A stretch of DNA of 56,456 nt from Cladosporium sp. IMV 00045. Lineage: Eukaryota > Ascomycota > Dothideomycetes > Cladosporiales > Cladosporiaceae. The translations under genes and the position numbers were made by a program. The stretch is from positions 1-56,456 of the forward strand of contig MSJI02000144.1 in assembly GCA_001931905.2 (NCBI GenBank). Reading direction: 5' to 3'. The notes beneath the pieces were generated by a model that had not been told where the DNA came from, did no database searches, and saw nothing but the letters and a program-made list of their open reading frames with translations. Below, in pieces: positions 1 to 11,041 of this stretch (its first letter is position 1; each line of letters opens with the position of its first letter).

Positions 1-138
1 TTTTTTTTTTTTCCAAGATGATAGGTACAAATCAAGGTATATACAGTTCGAAACAAGTCCATGTTGATATGGACAGGACGTTGAATGAAGAAGCTGTACG
101 TGAGTCTTCTTTCTCGGATTCTCTCCACCTTCTTCTGC
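1..138. other. Window edge: poly-T and 3' flank of ETF-QO
   Basis: The first 12 bases are all T. On the minus strand this is a poly-A run about 127 nt past the ETF-QO stop, within the expected 3' untranslated region. It may be a homopolymer or a contig edge; nothing more can be said. Confidence 0.4.
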
Positions 139-2178
139 TTATGTCATGGTATATTTCGGGCCCTCGCCGCCTTGAGGTGTTGTCCATCTGTTGTGCCGCT
201 CTTATTAGTCGGATCATCTTTTTCATGAACTCTCGGTGGTCTGAACTTACGTGATGTCCTGGTCCGGCACTTTGATGTCGCAGGTCTTGCAGTGAATGCA
301 GCTGTTTGGTTGAAACGTCAGCAATCAGTCACAGACTACCTTCAAAAGGTAAAGAAGAACAACTCACTTCTGCGAGTTAATCTGGAACCTCACGCCCAAC
401 TCCTTGCTCTCATCCTCAGGATACTCGTACACGCCCGCGGGACAGAATCTGTTCTCCACGCCCTTGTACTTGGGCCACTCGAGCTCGGCGTGCTTGTCCC
501 AGTCGGCGACCTTCAAATGGCACGGCGAGTCTTCCTCGTGGTTGGTGCCCGTGCGGCTGACGGAAGTCATGATGTCGAAGCTGATCTTGCCGTCGGGCTT
601 GGGGTACTCGATCTTCTCGCACTGGTCGGCGAGTTTGGTCGCCGCGTGGTCGGGCTTGCCGTGCTTCAGCGTCCACGGCATCTTGCCGCGGAACAGGTAC
701 GCTTCCAGACCGGAGTAGGCGATGCCGCCCCAGATTCCTAGGGGCGTGTGGAAGGAGGGCCGCATGTTGCGCACGGCCTTCAGTTCTTTCCAGATGCTGC
801 TGTTGCGCAGCTTGTCCTCGTAGTCGTATAAGAAGACCGCGTTGCCGGTGTCGGAGGTTTCCTTCAGCGCGTCGTAAGCCGCCTCGGCGGCCAGCATGCC
901 GGAGCGCATGGCGGTGTGTGTGCCTTTGATTTTGGGGACGTTGAGGAATCCGGCTGTGTCGCCGATCAGGGCGCCGCCGGGGAAGGCACACTTGGGGATT
1001 GACTGGAAGCCGCCTTCGTTCAAGGCGCGGGCGCCGTAGGAGATGCATTTGCCACCTTCGAGGTATTGGGAGAATTGCGGGTGGTGCTTCATCTTTTGAA
1101 ATTCGCCGTAGGGTGCTAGCCAGGGGTTGGGGTAGTCGAGGCCAACGACCAGGCCAATGGAGACGAGGTTGTCGCCGAAATGGTACATCCATGCACCGCC
1201 GTAGGTGTCCATGGGTAAGGGGTATCCCATGCTGTGTACGACCAACCCGCTCTGGAACTTCTCCGGGTCGATCTCCCATACTTCCTTGATGCCGAGGCCG
1301 TAGGTCTGATGTTGGCTGTCACGGCGCAGGTCGTATTTCTTGGTGACTTGCTTGGTCAAGCTGCCGTGGCAACCCTCGGCGAGAAGAGTGCAGCGGGCGT
1401 GGAACTCCATACCACGCTCGAAGCTGTCCTTGGGCTGGCCGGCCCTTGAGATACCCAGGTCGTTTGTGGCCACACCCTTCACCTCACCCTGCGGTGTGTA
1501 CAAGACTTCAGACGCAGCAAAGCCAGGGTATACCTCCACGCCCACCTCTTCTGCTCTCTCGCCCAGCCATTTTGTGAACTCGTTCAGCGAGATGATGTAG
1601 TTGCCGTGGTTGTTCATCTCTGGCGGCTTGGGTATGGGGAATGACTTGTTCTTGGTGAGGAAGCGCATGCGGTCCTCCAGGGCGGGTGTGGCATTTTCGA
1701 ATCGATTGGGGTTGTCCTCTGATAGCCAGTCGGGAATGAGCTCGTTGATAGCTGAGGGCTCTACGACATTTCCGCTGACAATGTGGTCGCCGAGCTCGCC
1801 GGCCTTCTCCAGGAGCAATACACGGAATTCCTCATTGCCGGCGTCGTTGGCAAGCTGCTTCAGCTTGATTGCCGCACTCAGGCCTGCCGGGCCACCGCCG
1901 ACGATGCAGACGTCGACCTCGTCCACCTCGCGCTCGAATGTTGCCGGGTCGAAAGATTCGTCGGGCGTGGCGAATCGTCGTCGTGAAGTATCGGTGAAGG
2001 CGCGTCTCTGGCCAGCGGTGACGGCGGCGGGTCTGTAGCCTCTGACGAGGCACCTGGAAGTCAGGGCGTTGGCCACAGCAGCAGACGGCTTTGCGGCAGC
2101 GAATGCGCGGGTGGCAGCTGTGGGCGATTGCAAGGCTCGCCGTCTTGCGGTGGCAGAGAGTATGCTGGGAACGGACAT
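139..2178 (-). CDS. CIR2: Electron transfer flavoprotein-ubiquinone oxidoreductase, mitochondrial
   Basis: This inner-membrane flavo-iron-sulfur enzyme passes electrons from reduced ETF (fatty-acid and amino-acid oxidation) to ubiquinone. Predicted exons are 368-2178, 251-301 and 139-187, giving 636 aa. The Arg/Ala-rich first 65 or so residues look like a mitochondrial presequence. An FAD dinucleotide motif GGGPAG lies at residues 94-99. The 4Fe-4S cluster cysteines are C579 (in FCPAGVYE) and C605, C608 and C611 (CIHCKTC). The last three lie in a 51-nt exon behind a GTGAGT donor, and the terminal WTTPQGGEGPKYTMT lies in a 49-nt exon behind a GTAAGT donor. Reading the main open frame alone would stop at 364 and lose the cluster. 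Family length is about 600-640 aa, so the gene appears complete. Its start lies 957 nt from that of the divergent SR-protein gene. Confidence 0.96.
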
Positions 2179-2748
2179 TGTTGGTGTTGTGTGGCGATTG
2201 GGCGGGGAATGTCAGGGCGCGAGGGCCTCTAGAGATTAAGAAGAGAAAAACGAGGCGTCTTCGAGCGAAGGGCTGCCACTCATACCGTCATATGCTGCCC
2301 GCGGTGTTGGAATCGAGCTCGATGGTCCCTCGGCTAAGAATTATGAGGCGAGGGATCACTCGGCTTAATATGGGTGGAATGAAAATGCTTTGATTGGCTG
2401 CTCTGTTCTGGGCCGAAGCCTTGCTTTTTTGACGGACTTACTCGACAATTGACTACTACTGCGCATATGCTCGCCCACCTTTGATGACGGCGTCCTGTCC
2501 ACTCTTGGTGGTGCATGTTCTTTCAAAGAATGAGTGGAACAATTTCTGATGTGATTACATGTAGACCGCTGGGTTGCCCTTAACACCACACACTTAGGCA
2601 ACAACACAATGATAGCACAATTCGTAGATATAGCCTGCCAGTAGCCTGTGACCCGACCTTGATGACAGTGTTGCCGCTGAGCCGAAGAACTACATTCACA
2701 GCGAAGGCCGTGACACATGAAGAGACCGCGGCGAAAGAGGTCTTATCA

Positions 2749-2758
2749 GTCACGTGAC
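2749..2758. promoter_or_regulatory. CACGTG palindrome (bHLH / Cbf1-type site)
   Basis: The 10-bp perfect palindrome GTCACGTGAC sits midway between the divergent genes. The core CACGTG is the classical E-box bound by bHLH regulators such as Cbf1 in fungi. Its use here is inference. Confidence 0.4.
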
Positions 2759-2865
2759 AGGCGCCAACGTTTGACGAGTGAGCGACGGGTGCGCTTTCTC
2801 CAGCTAGCGGTCTCCGCAAACTTGGACCGTCATTGCTGCGACGTTAGCCTCGAGCCTCTCTCAGC

Positions 2866-2890
2866 CTCTCTCTCTCTCTCTCTTCCTCTT
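2866..2890 (+). repeat. CT-rich pyrimidine tract in 5' leader
   Basis: A CT dinucleotide run followed by TCTTCCTCTT lies about 250 nt before the SR-protein start. Pyrimidine tracts of this kind commonly precede transcription starts of well-expressed filamentous-fungal genes. Its role here is inferred. Confidence 0.5.
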
Positions 2891-3135
2891 GCACATCACT
2901 TGCATCTGCACCCTCACTGCACACTGCAACTGCACCCGCCCGTCACTGGCCCATCTACCGGACTGGTGCAACTCCTCCGCCTCATCTTTGCGCTTCTTCT
3001 CCTCCAACCTCCCAGGACAGGCTCGCGAACGCCTGTGCGCTCCCACCAAGAAAGGACAGGATAGGATAGGAAAGGAAAGCTAGACGCCCGCACAAGGACT
3101 CCTACGCACCCGTCACCGGACAGGACATCGCAACC

Positions 3136-4973
3136 ATGGAGCCCGAAGGCAAAGCACCCGATACTGTTAGTGCCCTCGATCACCATCATCATCATCACTC
3201 TAGCCTCGTGTAATATCTGCGCGTGCGCGCCCTCGAAGAACCCGGCCCTCTAACTTACTTTCGACAGCGCCTCTACCTTGGCAACCTCCCGCGCAACGGT
3301 ACGCTTCATTGAGCTCTTCCGAAATGGCTTTTCACACCCTTCTTCCCCTGCCCTGGCTTCCTCCATCTCGCGCGACAGGACACGCTGGCCCTGCATGACC
3401 AGGAAGCGTGGACGTGGACATGGCCGGTCTTGCTCTGCTCTCTCTCCGATCCCTTTGCTCCTCCCACACACACTCTCTCTGTCTCTCTCTGCGCGTGCGC
3501 ATCATTGGCGCCTCGTTTCTCCCCTCTGACTTGGAGATTCTCCGCGCTATCTTGCCATCTCATCATACTTTCCCATCACGGTCGGAGCTGGAGCCCGGGC
3601 TCACGAGACTTCACACTCTACCCCCTCGGAATTCGCTAACTGGATCGCGTGCACTGTAGCTACCAAGGCCGATGTTGAGAACCACTTCAACACTCATGGC
3701 ACTGGCGAGATCACCGAGATCAAACTCATGAACGGCTTTGGCTTCATCGAGTACAAAGATGCGATGGACGCGCGCGACGTCGTGCCCGGTATGTGCTCCT
3801 CGCCCTGCTGCCACATCATCGTGCAGCTGTTTCAGATCAATGCTGTCTAGCGTGCAGATATGCTGACTTGCTTTTAGCATTCCGTAAGTTCATCTAGCTC
3901 GCGTGCGCCGCTTGCGCTCGACACATGCGTCGCGTGTTGGGCGGCAGCACAGCCCGAGGTTCTCGCCATGCTTTCAACTACTGACATTTACCGCTGGTTA
4001 GATGGCTCTGAGTTCATGGGTGAACGCTTGGTCGTTCAATTCGCCCGTGGCAGCACCCGCCCTCGCGACGGCCCCGGCTTCCAGGAGCGCGTGGCTCCTC
4101 GCCCGCGTCGCACCGTTCATCGTATGACGATCACCGGTCTTCCGTTCGAGACTAGCTGGCAGGTATGTACTACTCGAGCGATGCGGCTCTTCGGAGTTAA
4201 CTGCATACACCTCTGAGCATTCACAATCTCTTTGCCTTGCCATTGGTCGATAACACATTTGCTAACTCCTTTCTAGGACCTCAAGGACTTCGCGCGCCAA
4301 TCTGGACTGGACGTTGTCTACAGTGAGGTCAACCGTGAGCGCGATCCCACCGGCTCTGGCGGTAAGGGTTTCGTCGAGTACGAGACTGCTGCCGACCTTG
4401 CTGCCGCTGTTGAGAAGCTTGACCAGCACGACTTCAAGGGCGCTCCCGTCACCTGTGTCTCTGACGTGAGTCCACTCCTCGTATGCATCTCTTGATTTCC
4501 TACCTAACACTCGACAGCCGCAATCTGAGATCCCGCGTCCTCGCGAGCCCCGCTACCGTTCTCGCTCTCCAGGCTACCGCGGCCGTGGCTACGGCTACGG
4601 TCATGGCCCTCCCATGGACGACTACTACGACCGCCGTGGGCCGCCTCGCGGCTACAGTCCTCGCCGTGACGACTACCGTCGCCGTTCCCCACCGCCTCGC
4701 TACTACGACGACCCTCGCGACGATCGCTATGGCCCGCCGCCTCGTCGTGGAGGTCCGCCACCGATCGATGACTACCCTCCGCCGCGCCGCTACGTCGATG
4801 ACCGCTATGGCCCGCCGCCAGGCCCTCCCCCACGTGGTGGTGGTGCCGGCTACGACGCCGACCCGTACATGAACGGCCACGGCCGCGAGCCCTACGGCCG
4901 CCCGCCGAGCCCAAGAGGCGACAGGAGAGGAGGCGGCTACGACCGCGGTTACGATGCCCGCCCTTACTGGTGA
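3136..4973 (+). CDS. SR/Npl3-type RNA-binding protein with two RRMs and an arginine/glycine/tyrosine-rich tail
   Basis: This is a nuclear mRNA-binding factor of the fungal SR-like group (Srp1/Srp2/Npl3/Gbp2 type), expected to act in splicing and mRNA export. Predicted exons are 3136-3165, 3268-3298, 3660-3788, 3878-3883, 4002-4162, 4277-4465 and 4518-4973, giving 333 aa. RRM1 begins at RLYLGNLPRN (RNP2) with GFGFIEYKD (RNP1); RRM2 begins at HRMTITGLPFE with GKGFVEYET. The tail is rich in RGYG, YSPRRDDYRRRSP and DDRYGPPP units, so SR-kinase phosphorylation and Arg methylation are plausible. The gene has seven exons, a 361-nt second intron and a 6-nt fourth exon, unusually fragmented for this window. 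Such intron-rich SR genes are often autoregulated by splicing (inference). Confidence 0.92.
3878..3883 (+). other. 6-nt microexon of the SR-type gene
   Basis: The hexamer CATTCC is flanked by TTTTAG on the left and GTAAGT on the right. Including it joins GTCGTGCCCG to ATGGCTCTG and yields VVPAFHGSEF. Skipping it keeps the frame and yields VVPDGSEF. Because both products are in frame, the exon could be constitutive or a regulated two-codon switch at the end of RRM1. Confidence 0.7.
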
Positions 4974-5630
4974 ATAATCTCCTTTCTTATCCCCTTACTC
5001 CCATCAGAGGGGCGACGTGCGATGAAGAAGAACTTGTGGCGATCGGCAGGGGTTTCACCATTCCTGCAACACATACTGAACAGCCTCAAGATTTCGAACT
5101 CCTCGACCACCGACTACGACGACACTCGTTCCTTGCGATCAGTGATACCCACACCTTTTTTGATTTTGGCCTCTGCAGAAAAGCATACGAAACCACTCTG
5201 GGGGGGCTGGCTGTTTTCGGAGAGGGATAGGGTTGATTGCTGCACAGACTGAATCTCTCATTTTTTCTTTTCACAACACCAAAAATGTTTACGATGGGTT
5301 TGCTTTTGATTTCCGTTCAGAAAAGAAAAAGGGGAAACGAAAAGATTACGTTCGCCGGCCGTCCATAATATGAGCAAATGACAGCCGGTACTGAAAGCAT
5401 CTTGGCCCCGGACTGGTTCCTTTACGGGTCGTCAGAGCGATGAGCGTTTTCTTCCAAGTCGAGTATGATTACGTATCAAGTCCTCTTTTTCATTTTTCAA
5501 TTTTCCTTGTATTTGTATCGAGGTAGTACAGACTGGCACACTCAAATCCCAAAAATGCTAATGCGCGTGATTCTCTCTTCCATCCAAGCCCTGATCCCCA
5601 TACCTCAACATCCAACTTCCATCCAACGCC
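4974..5630. other. Convergent intergenic region (3' ends of SR gene and metallophosphoesterase)
   Basis: This 657-nt gap lies between two stop codons and presumably holds both 3' untranslated regions. It contains A- and T-rich runs, including AAAAGAAAAAGGGGAAACG near 5321. I see no gene or RNA in it. Confidence 0.5.
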
Positions 5631-6626
5631 TCAAATATCAACAACCTGCACCGCATTCCCCAACCTCCCGCTCCCCTCCCACATCAACGCCGCGTTCACC
5701 AGCACGCTGCTCGCCTCCCCCCTCGCCCCGCCCCACACCCTCTCCCACAGCACCGCTCCCACGCCACACCAAACAACCCTCCCGACATCCCACCATAAAT
5801 AAAAATTCATCAAATCCCACGGCAACCCTCTCGCTTTCCTCTCCAGTCCCCTTCTTAGCACTCTCTCCCCCTCATCCCACACGACCCTCTCCCGCCCGCC
5901 TTTCAGCCAGCCTTCGAAATCGCTTCGCCCGGCGTGCACGTGGCCGAAGACGTGGATTGCGGGGCGCACGAGGGCGAGTTCGGTCGCGAGGTGTGCGCAG
6001 CCTAGAGCACAGGGCAGGTCGAGGTGGTGTTTGGGCGGGGTGTGGGTTATCAGCACGTCGGTTTCGGGCGGGATGGTGCCGCGCCAGGCGTTCTGGTGGG
6101 GTTGGTAGGTGAATGCGAAGGAGGGGTCGACGGGGAGAGGGGTTTGCGGGCTGCCGTGGATGTGCAGCGTGCGGTTTTGGCGGGGGAGGTGGATTTTTGT
6201 GCTGCTGTGTTGGAGGTAGGTGAGGGATTTGAAGTCGAGGGTGGCGGTTTGGGAGGAGGGGGGCAGGGTGAGCCGGCTGATGGGGTCGAGGTGGGTGTCG
6301 TGGTTGCCGGCTATGATCAATTTGTGGGGGTGGGGGAGGGTGGAGAGGTGGTCGATTGCGGTTTGCAGTTCGGAGGGGGTCCCGTGGGCGGTTATGTCGC
6401 CGGCGTGGATGAGGATGTCGCCTGGTGGGATGGTGCCGGGGTCGAGGGAGTGGGTGTCGGAGATGCAGACTAGGCGGATGGGGTGGGGGTGCTGGTGGCG
6501 GAGAGGGCGGAGGGAGGTGAGGGCGTGGGAGAGGAGGCGGAGGAGGAGGTGGAGGGGTTGGGTGAGGATTGTGTGGAGGAGGGAGGGTCGGTCGAAGGGT
6601 GAGGTCGGGGCGAGGAGGGATGCCAT
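5631..6626 (-). CDS. Calcineurin-like metallophosphoesterase
   Basis: This is a single-exon 331-aa protein with the metallophosphoesterase signature of the MPPED/Mre11-phosphatase superfamily. The metal ligands are in order: SDTH (D57, H59), AGD (D77), GNHD (N108, H109), THTP (H195) and GHVH (228-231). The substrate is not predictable; relatives hydrolyse phosphodiesters or phosphomonoesters. The N-terminal 50 residues are hydrophobic and Leu-rich, and the C-terminal quarter has Trp/Val-rich hydrophobic stretches, so membrane association is possible. The start is the ATG just before LLAPTSP. The gene is divergent from the anoctamin gene. Confidence 0.88.
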   Translation of the reverse strand: MASLLAPTSPFDRPSLLHTILTQPLHLLLRLLSHALTSLRPLRHQHPHPIRLVCISDTHSLDPGTIPPGDILIHAGDITAHGTPSELQTAIDHLSTLPHPHKLIIAGNHDTHLDPISRLTLPPSSQTATLDFKSLTYLQHSSTKIHLPRQNRTLHIHGSPQTPLPVDPSFAFTYQPHQNAWRGTIPPETDVLITHTPPKHHLDLPCALGCAHLATELALVRPAIHVFGHVHAGRSDFEGWLKGGRERVVWDEGERVLRRGLERKARGLPWDLMNFYLWWDVGRVVWCGVGAVLWERVWGGARGEASSVLVNAALMWEGSGRLGNAVQVVDI

Positions 6627-7404
6627 GATTGTGTGATTTTCTTGTCGGTGGCGGAGGATCGGATGGTGTTTTTTCTTTCTTCTTTTGCTGGAGAGGTGGT
6701 GGCGGTGGGACTTTAGTTGGATGGCATTGTGGCTCTTGTTGGTTGGAGGGGTTGATTGTTGGTTGTTTTATTGTTCCATGGGTTTCCTCCCGTTCATAAA
6801 TCCATTGGCGTTCAAAGCATTCCACCCAACCGCATGAACCAAATCTTCATGTTCTCTGATATCAGGTGATATCAAGTGAGGTACCAGATCAGACCAAGTC
6901 AACAAGCCCAGGATGATCGGCGGTAAGCTCTTGCAGCAAGCTCGAGACACAGCAGCACAGCCAACAAGCCCCGCAATGATTGGGAGGGAGGGCAGGGATG
7001 CAGAGTGACGCAAGGACAGAGCTACGACACGCGCTATGGGCCGTGGGAAAGGGCAAGAAAGTTGGTCAACGACTTGCAAATCGACAGCAGCTCCTGGCTT
7101 GCTTGGACCGAAGCACATCGCAGTTGCTGCATCATCACCTGCCTACCTGCCTCGTGTGCTACTCCGTCTACCTCATCACTGAGGCGGCGGTTTGCTGGCT
7201 CTCATTGTGGCTTCTCCTACTCCCTCCCACTCCTCAAAAGGGCCCGACCCTGCTGCTGCCCCAAAGGAATTCCTAACCATCCCTACCAATCCCTCCAATC
7301 CTTCCATTCCCACCAAGAACAACAACCTCGTCGTCAAGAATCGCTTCGCTAGGAGCTTCAGCCAGCTCGTCGCTAGCCAGTTGGTGCCAGGAGACTTGAT
7401 CACC
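6627..7404. promoter_or_regulatory. Divergent intergenic region, metallophosphoesterase / anoctamin
   Basis: This 778-nt gap separates two oppositely oriented start codons and should contain both promoters. The inverted sequence TGATATCAGGTGATATCA occurs near 6857-6875. No supported coding sequence is seen. Confidence 0.5.
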
Positions 7405-9658
7405 ATGGCCAAAAGTCCAGGCATCCTCGGCAATTTGGGCGTCGACTATGTCGTAGTCTTTCGATTTGCAACTACAGGTGAGTACTGCTGCTGCTTGGTC
7501 ATGTTTTACGCATCTCTCATGCGTACTGACCCTCCACACAGACAAGGAAAAGGCCGGCGAGCGCTTCCAGCAGCTCACCAGAGCTCTTGCATCTGTTGGC
7601 CTTGCCACAGAGGTCCGCAATGGCGATAACCACTCTCTTCTCGTCTTTGTCCAAGTCTCCAGCGATGAGCACATGTTTGGTGAAATCTACCGCAGCCGTG
7701 TGCGCGACTGGATGCACGGCGTGCGCGCCGCTGCGCCCGAGAAAGAGGTCAAGGACTCTCTGGAGAGGGAACCATTGACCGAAGCCGAGCGCTTGCGCAT
7801 CATTTACCAGCTCATGACAAACCCCGTCAGCGAGGGCGGCGCTGGCATCACACCCAAGAAAGGCGCCTGGGAGAACGTCGAGAGCATTTTCGCCCTGCAC
7901 GACCATGCTTACAACAAGCAATGGATCAAGAAGTGGAGCACACAGTACCTCTTGACGTCCGAGGATCTCGACGAGATTCGCAATCGCTTGGGCGAGAAGA
8001 TCGCCTTCTACTTCGCCTTCACCCAGTCCTACTTCACCTTCCTCGCCGTCCCTGCCAGCTTGGGTCTCGGTGCCTGGTTGTTCTTGGGCGCCAACAGCCC
8101 GATCTTCGCTCTCGTTGCCGGCGTCTGGTGCATTGTCTTTGTGGAGTACTGGAAACACGAGGAGGCCGACCTCGCCGTAAGATGGGGCGTTCGCGGTGTC
8201 AGCACTATCGAGACTAAACGAAACGACTTCAAACACGAGAAAGAAGTCACTGATCCGGTCACTGGCGAGACGCAATACATCTTCTCACCTACGGAGCGTC
8301 TCAAGAGACAGCTGCTGCAGGGTCCCTTCGTGCTCCTTGCCGTCGCTTTGCTCGGAACATTGATCGCGACTGCTTTCGGAATAGAGATCTTCATCAGTGA
8401 GGTCTACAATGGTCCCTTCAAGTCGGTTCTTGTCTTCCTTCCAACTTTGCTGTTGACTACTGGTCTACCACTCCTCAACGGGATCCTTACGACCATCGCT
8501 ACTCGCATCAGTGACTACGAAAACTACGAAACAGACTCAGCCTACGAGAAGTCAATGACGAGGAAGATCTTCGTCCTGAACTTCATCACCTCTTACCTCC
8601 CTGTCCTCCTCACAGCCTTCGTCTACCTGCCTTTCGGTGCACTCATCGTGCCGTACCTAGACGTCTTCAGCCTGACAGTCAAGCCGTTTGCCGAGGACGA
8701 CAAGCAGCTGGAGACGCCGCCAACCAGCGCATGGACGATCAATCCTTCTCGCCTCCGCCAACAAGTCATCTACTTCACCGTCACCGCGCAGATCGTCAAC
8801 CTCGCCATGGAGGTCATCGTGCCATACCTCAAGCGACAAGGCTTCATGAAATTCAAGGAAATGCAATCTAAGCGAGCGCAAAAGAACGGCGGCGCCCGGC
8901 CCTCCGCCTCCGTCGACGATGTCCCCGAAGAGAAAGAGTTCCTCGCCCGCGTGCGCTCCGAAGCCGAGCTGGACGTCTACGACGTGACCACCGACCTGCG
9001 CGAAATGGTGCTTCAGTTCGGCTACCTGGCGCTGTTCAGCGTGGTCTGGCCGCTCGTCCCGGTTAGCTTCCTGGTCAACAACTGGATCGAGCTGCGCGCC
9101 GACGCCATCAAAATCTGCGTCGAAATGCAGCGGCCCACGCCCTGGCGCGCCGACACCATCGGGCCCTGGCTCGACTCGCTCGGCTTCCTCAGCTGGCTGG
9201 GAAGCATCACCGCCGCCGCTCTCGTGTACCTGTACAGCAACGACGGCGTCGGCCCCGACGGCAGCCCCCACGCCATCAAAGGCTGGGCCCTCCTCCTGGC
9301 CATCTTCCTCTCCGAGCACCTGTACCTCGGCCTGCGCTGGGCGATCGCTTTCGCCATCAGCAAGATCGACTCGCCCGGTCGCCAGAAGGAGAGGAAGGAC
9401 CGCTTCGCCGTCAGGCAGAAGTATTTCCAGGAATCCCTCGATCAGACCCACCGCTTGCCGCCTATCAGCGAGAAGGCGGAGGAGATCACCAGGTCTTCCC
9501 TTGAGGATGAGGCGAGGAATGCGTCTCTGCGTGCTGCCACGCCGCAGGAGCGCTTTTGGGCTAGGCAGAGGCATTGGACGGAGACGGCGCAGGTGGGTGC
9601 GGGGTTGATTGCTAGAGCGGCGCCGGATGGCGAAGAGGAGAGTAAGAAGGATTTGTGA
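7405..9658 (+). CDS. Anoctamin (TMEM16/Ist2) family membrane protein
   Basis: Anoctamins are calcium-gated channels or phospholipid scramblases; yeast Ist2 tethers cortical ER to the plasma membrane. Predicted exons are 7405-7477 and 7542-9658, giving 729 aa. The donor GTGAGT and acceptor CACAG give the junction FRFATT-DKEKAG. A soluble N-terminal domain of about 170 residues is followed by eight to ten membrane segments. The family hallmark NNWIELRADAIK is present around residue 535, and a conserved acidic SEHLYL lies in a late helix, both consistent with the calcium site. The tail after the last helix is only about 80 residues, without the long basic lipid-binding extension known from S. 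cerevisiae Ist2, so an ER-plasma membrane tether function is less certain. Confidence 0.9.
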
Positions 9659-9898
9659 GGACTTCGTGGGATGGAAGAATGTGGTGAGGGAGCGGAAGGA
9701 GGATGGTATCAGGTTTGGACATGTCCTATGGGCCGGCTTGGATTTTCACATAGTAAAGCGTGGTGTCTTTCTTGGTGAGGGAATCAGATCCTCTCAACCA
9801 ACACGGCCTACTTAAGTAGCTGCTATATTCGTATGCATATCTATCCTAAATCACACATACCTACATGTCCACAACCAACCCAAACCCCTCCACATACT

Positions 9899-11041
9899 CT
9901 ACTCGCCCTTCCCAACCCCCGTCGGCGGCGCAACCTCCTCCAACCCCCCAATCCTCCCCACGACCTCCTCAAAATCCACTCCCTCCCTCTCAAACGCCTC
10001 CGCCACCCTCCTTACCACCCGTCCCTGCCCCTCAACACTAAACCCGCCATCCCCCTCCCTCTCCTCCTCCACAATCTCCGCCCACCTCCAGAACAAACTC
10101 TCCTTCCCCAACCCCACCAGCGCTTCCTTGAACTGCACCACCTTCCTCCTCCGAAACTCAATGACGTCCCCCTCCCGCTCCCACCGCCAGGCCACCCACC
10201 CGTGCCGGCCGGGCAGGCACGCCAGGACCAGACGGTCGAGGTCCGCGAAGGACATTTCCTTGCGCTCTTCGACGAGTGTATGTGCGTCGAGCATACTCGC
10301 GAAATCCAATTCCCACTCCCCGCTCTGCATCAGCAGCCCCGTCTTGCTCCGCACGTAGTGCCGTTCAATGGCTGGGAGGATTTTCCCCGTGAAAAACGCA
10401 TTCTCCTCCCCCTCCGCGACTCCCTCGAGCAATTCCTTAACACCCCAATGCCTGCTCGCGCGGATCACGACTTCGGCCGCGCGGAAGCGCAGATTCCAGC
10501 GCCAGAGGAGCGGGTTGGAGGGTTGGCCGAGGAAGAAGTTCTGCGGCCAGGGGAGGAGGAAGCGAAGTAGCAGGAAGTCGGCGAGGAGGGTTAGGGTGCG
10601 TTTGGCGAGGGTGAGGAGCGCGAGGCGCGTGGGCGTGTTGGGCGGGAGGGTTGTGGGGCTTGGGTGGCCCAGGATGGTGGAGAGGAGGTTGTAGTATGTG
10701 GGCAGGGCGTGGAGGGCGCGGTAGAGGAGGAGGAGAGCGACGAGGGTGTTGAGGATGAGGGGGATGAGGAACTGTGTGGTTGTTGGGTTGGGTTAGTTTG
10801 GGGTGGGAGAGGGGTGGTTTTGAAGGGGGAGACGGAGACGGACGATCTGTTTCTTGTGGTCTGGGGGATGGCGGTCGATGTGGATGAGGTGGACTTTGGA
10901 CGGGTCGAGTTGGGGGAGGAGAGGTTGGATGGCTGCCGGGGCGGTGGTGAAGGGTGTTGGGATCGCGGTCGAGTTGCTGCTCACGGCGGCGGCGGATTTG
11001 GTGAAGGATTTGGGCGTGCGTTTGGTTGGTTTGGGTGCCAT
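9899..11041 (-). CDS. Unrecognised fungal membrane protein
   Basis: I do not recognise this family. Predicted exons are 10844-11041 and 9899-10771, giving 356 aa. The intron uses a weak GTCCGT donor and a CACACAG acceptor and joins DHKKQI to FLIPLILNTL in frame. The first 65 residues are polar and Ser/Thr/Lys-rich. A strong transmembrane segment (LIPLILNTLVALLLLYRAL) follows, then a second hydrophobic stretch ending LLADFLLLRFLLPWPQNFFL. A soluble, charged C-terminal half of about 190 residues completes the protein. Without the splice, the second half has no in-frame ATG, which supports the two-exon model. Codon use resembles its neighbours. Confidence 0.72.

Larger units (their letters stand above)
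2179..3135. promoter_or_regulatory. Divergent intergenic region, ETF-QO / SR protein
   Basis: This 957-nt gap lies between two start codons on opposite strands, so it should hold both promoters and 5' leaders. Visible elements are an inverted CCAAT (ATTGG) near 2393-2397, a palindromic GTCACGTGAC at 2749-2758, and a pyrimidine tract at 2866-2890 on the SR-gene side. No protein-coding frame here has a credible family match. Confidence 0.6.

Noticed and set aside
3181..3198. CAT/ATC microsatellite in intron 1 of the SR gene
   Set aside because: It is too short and common to be meaningful.
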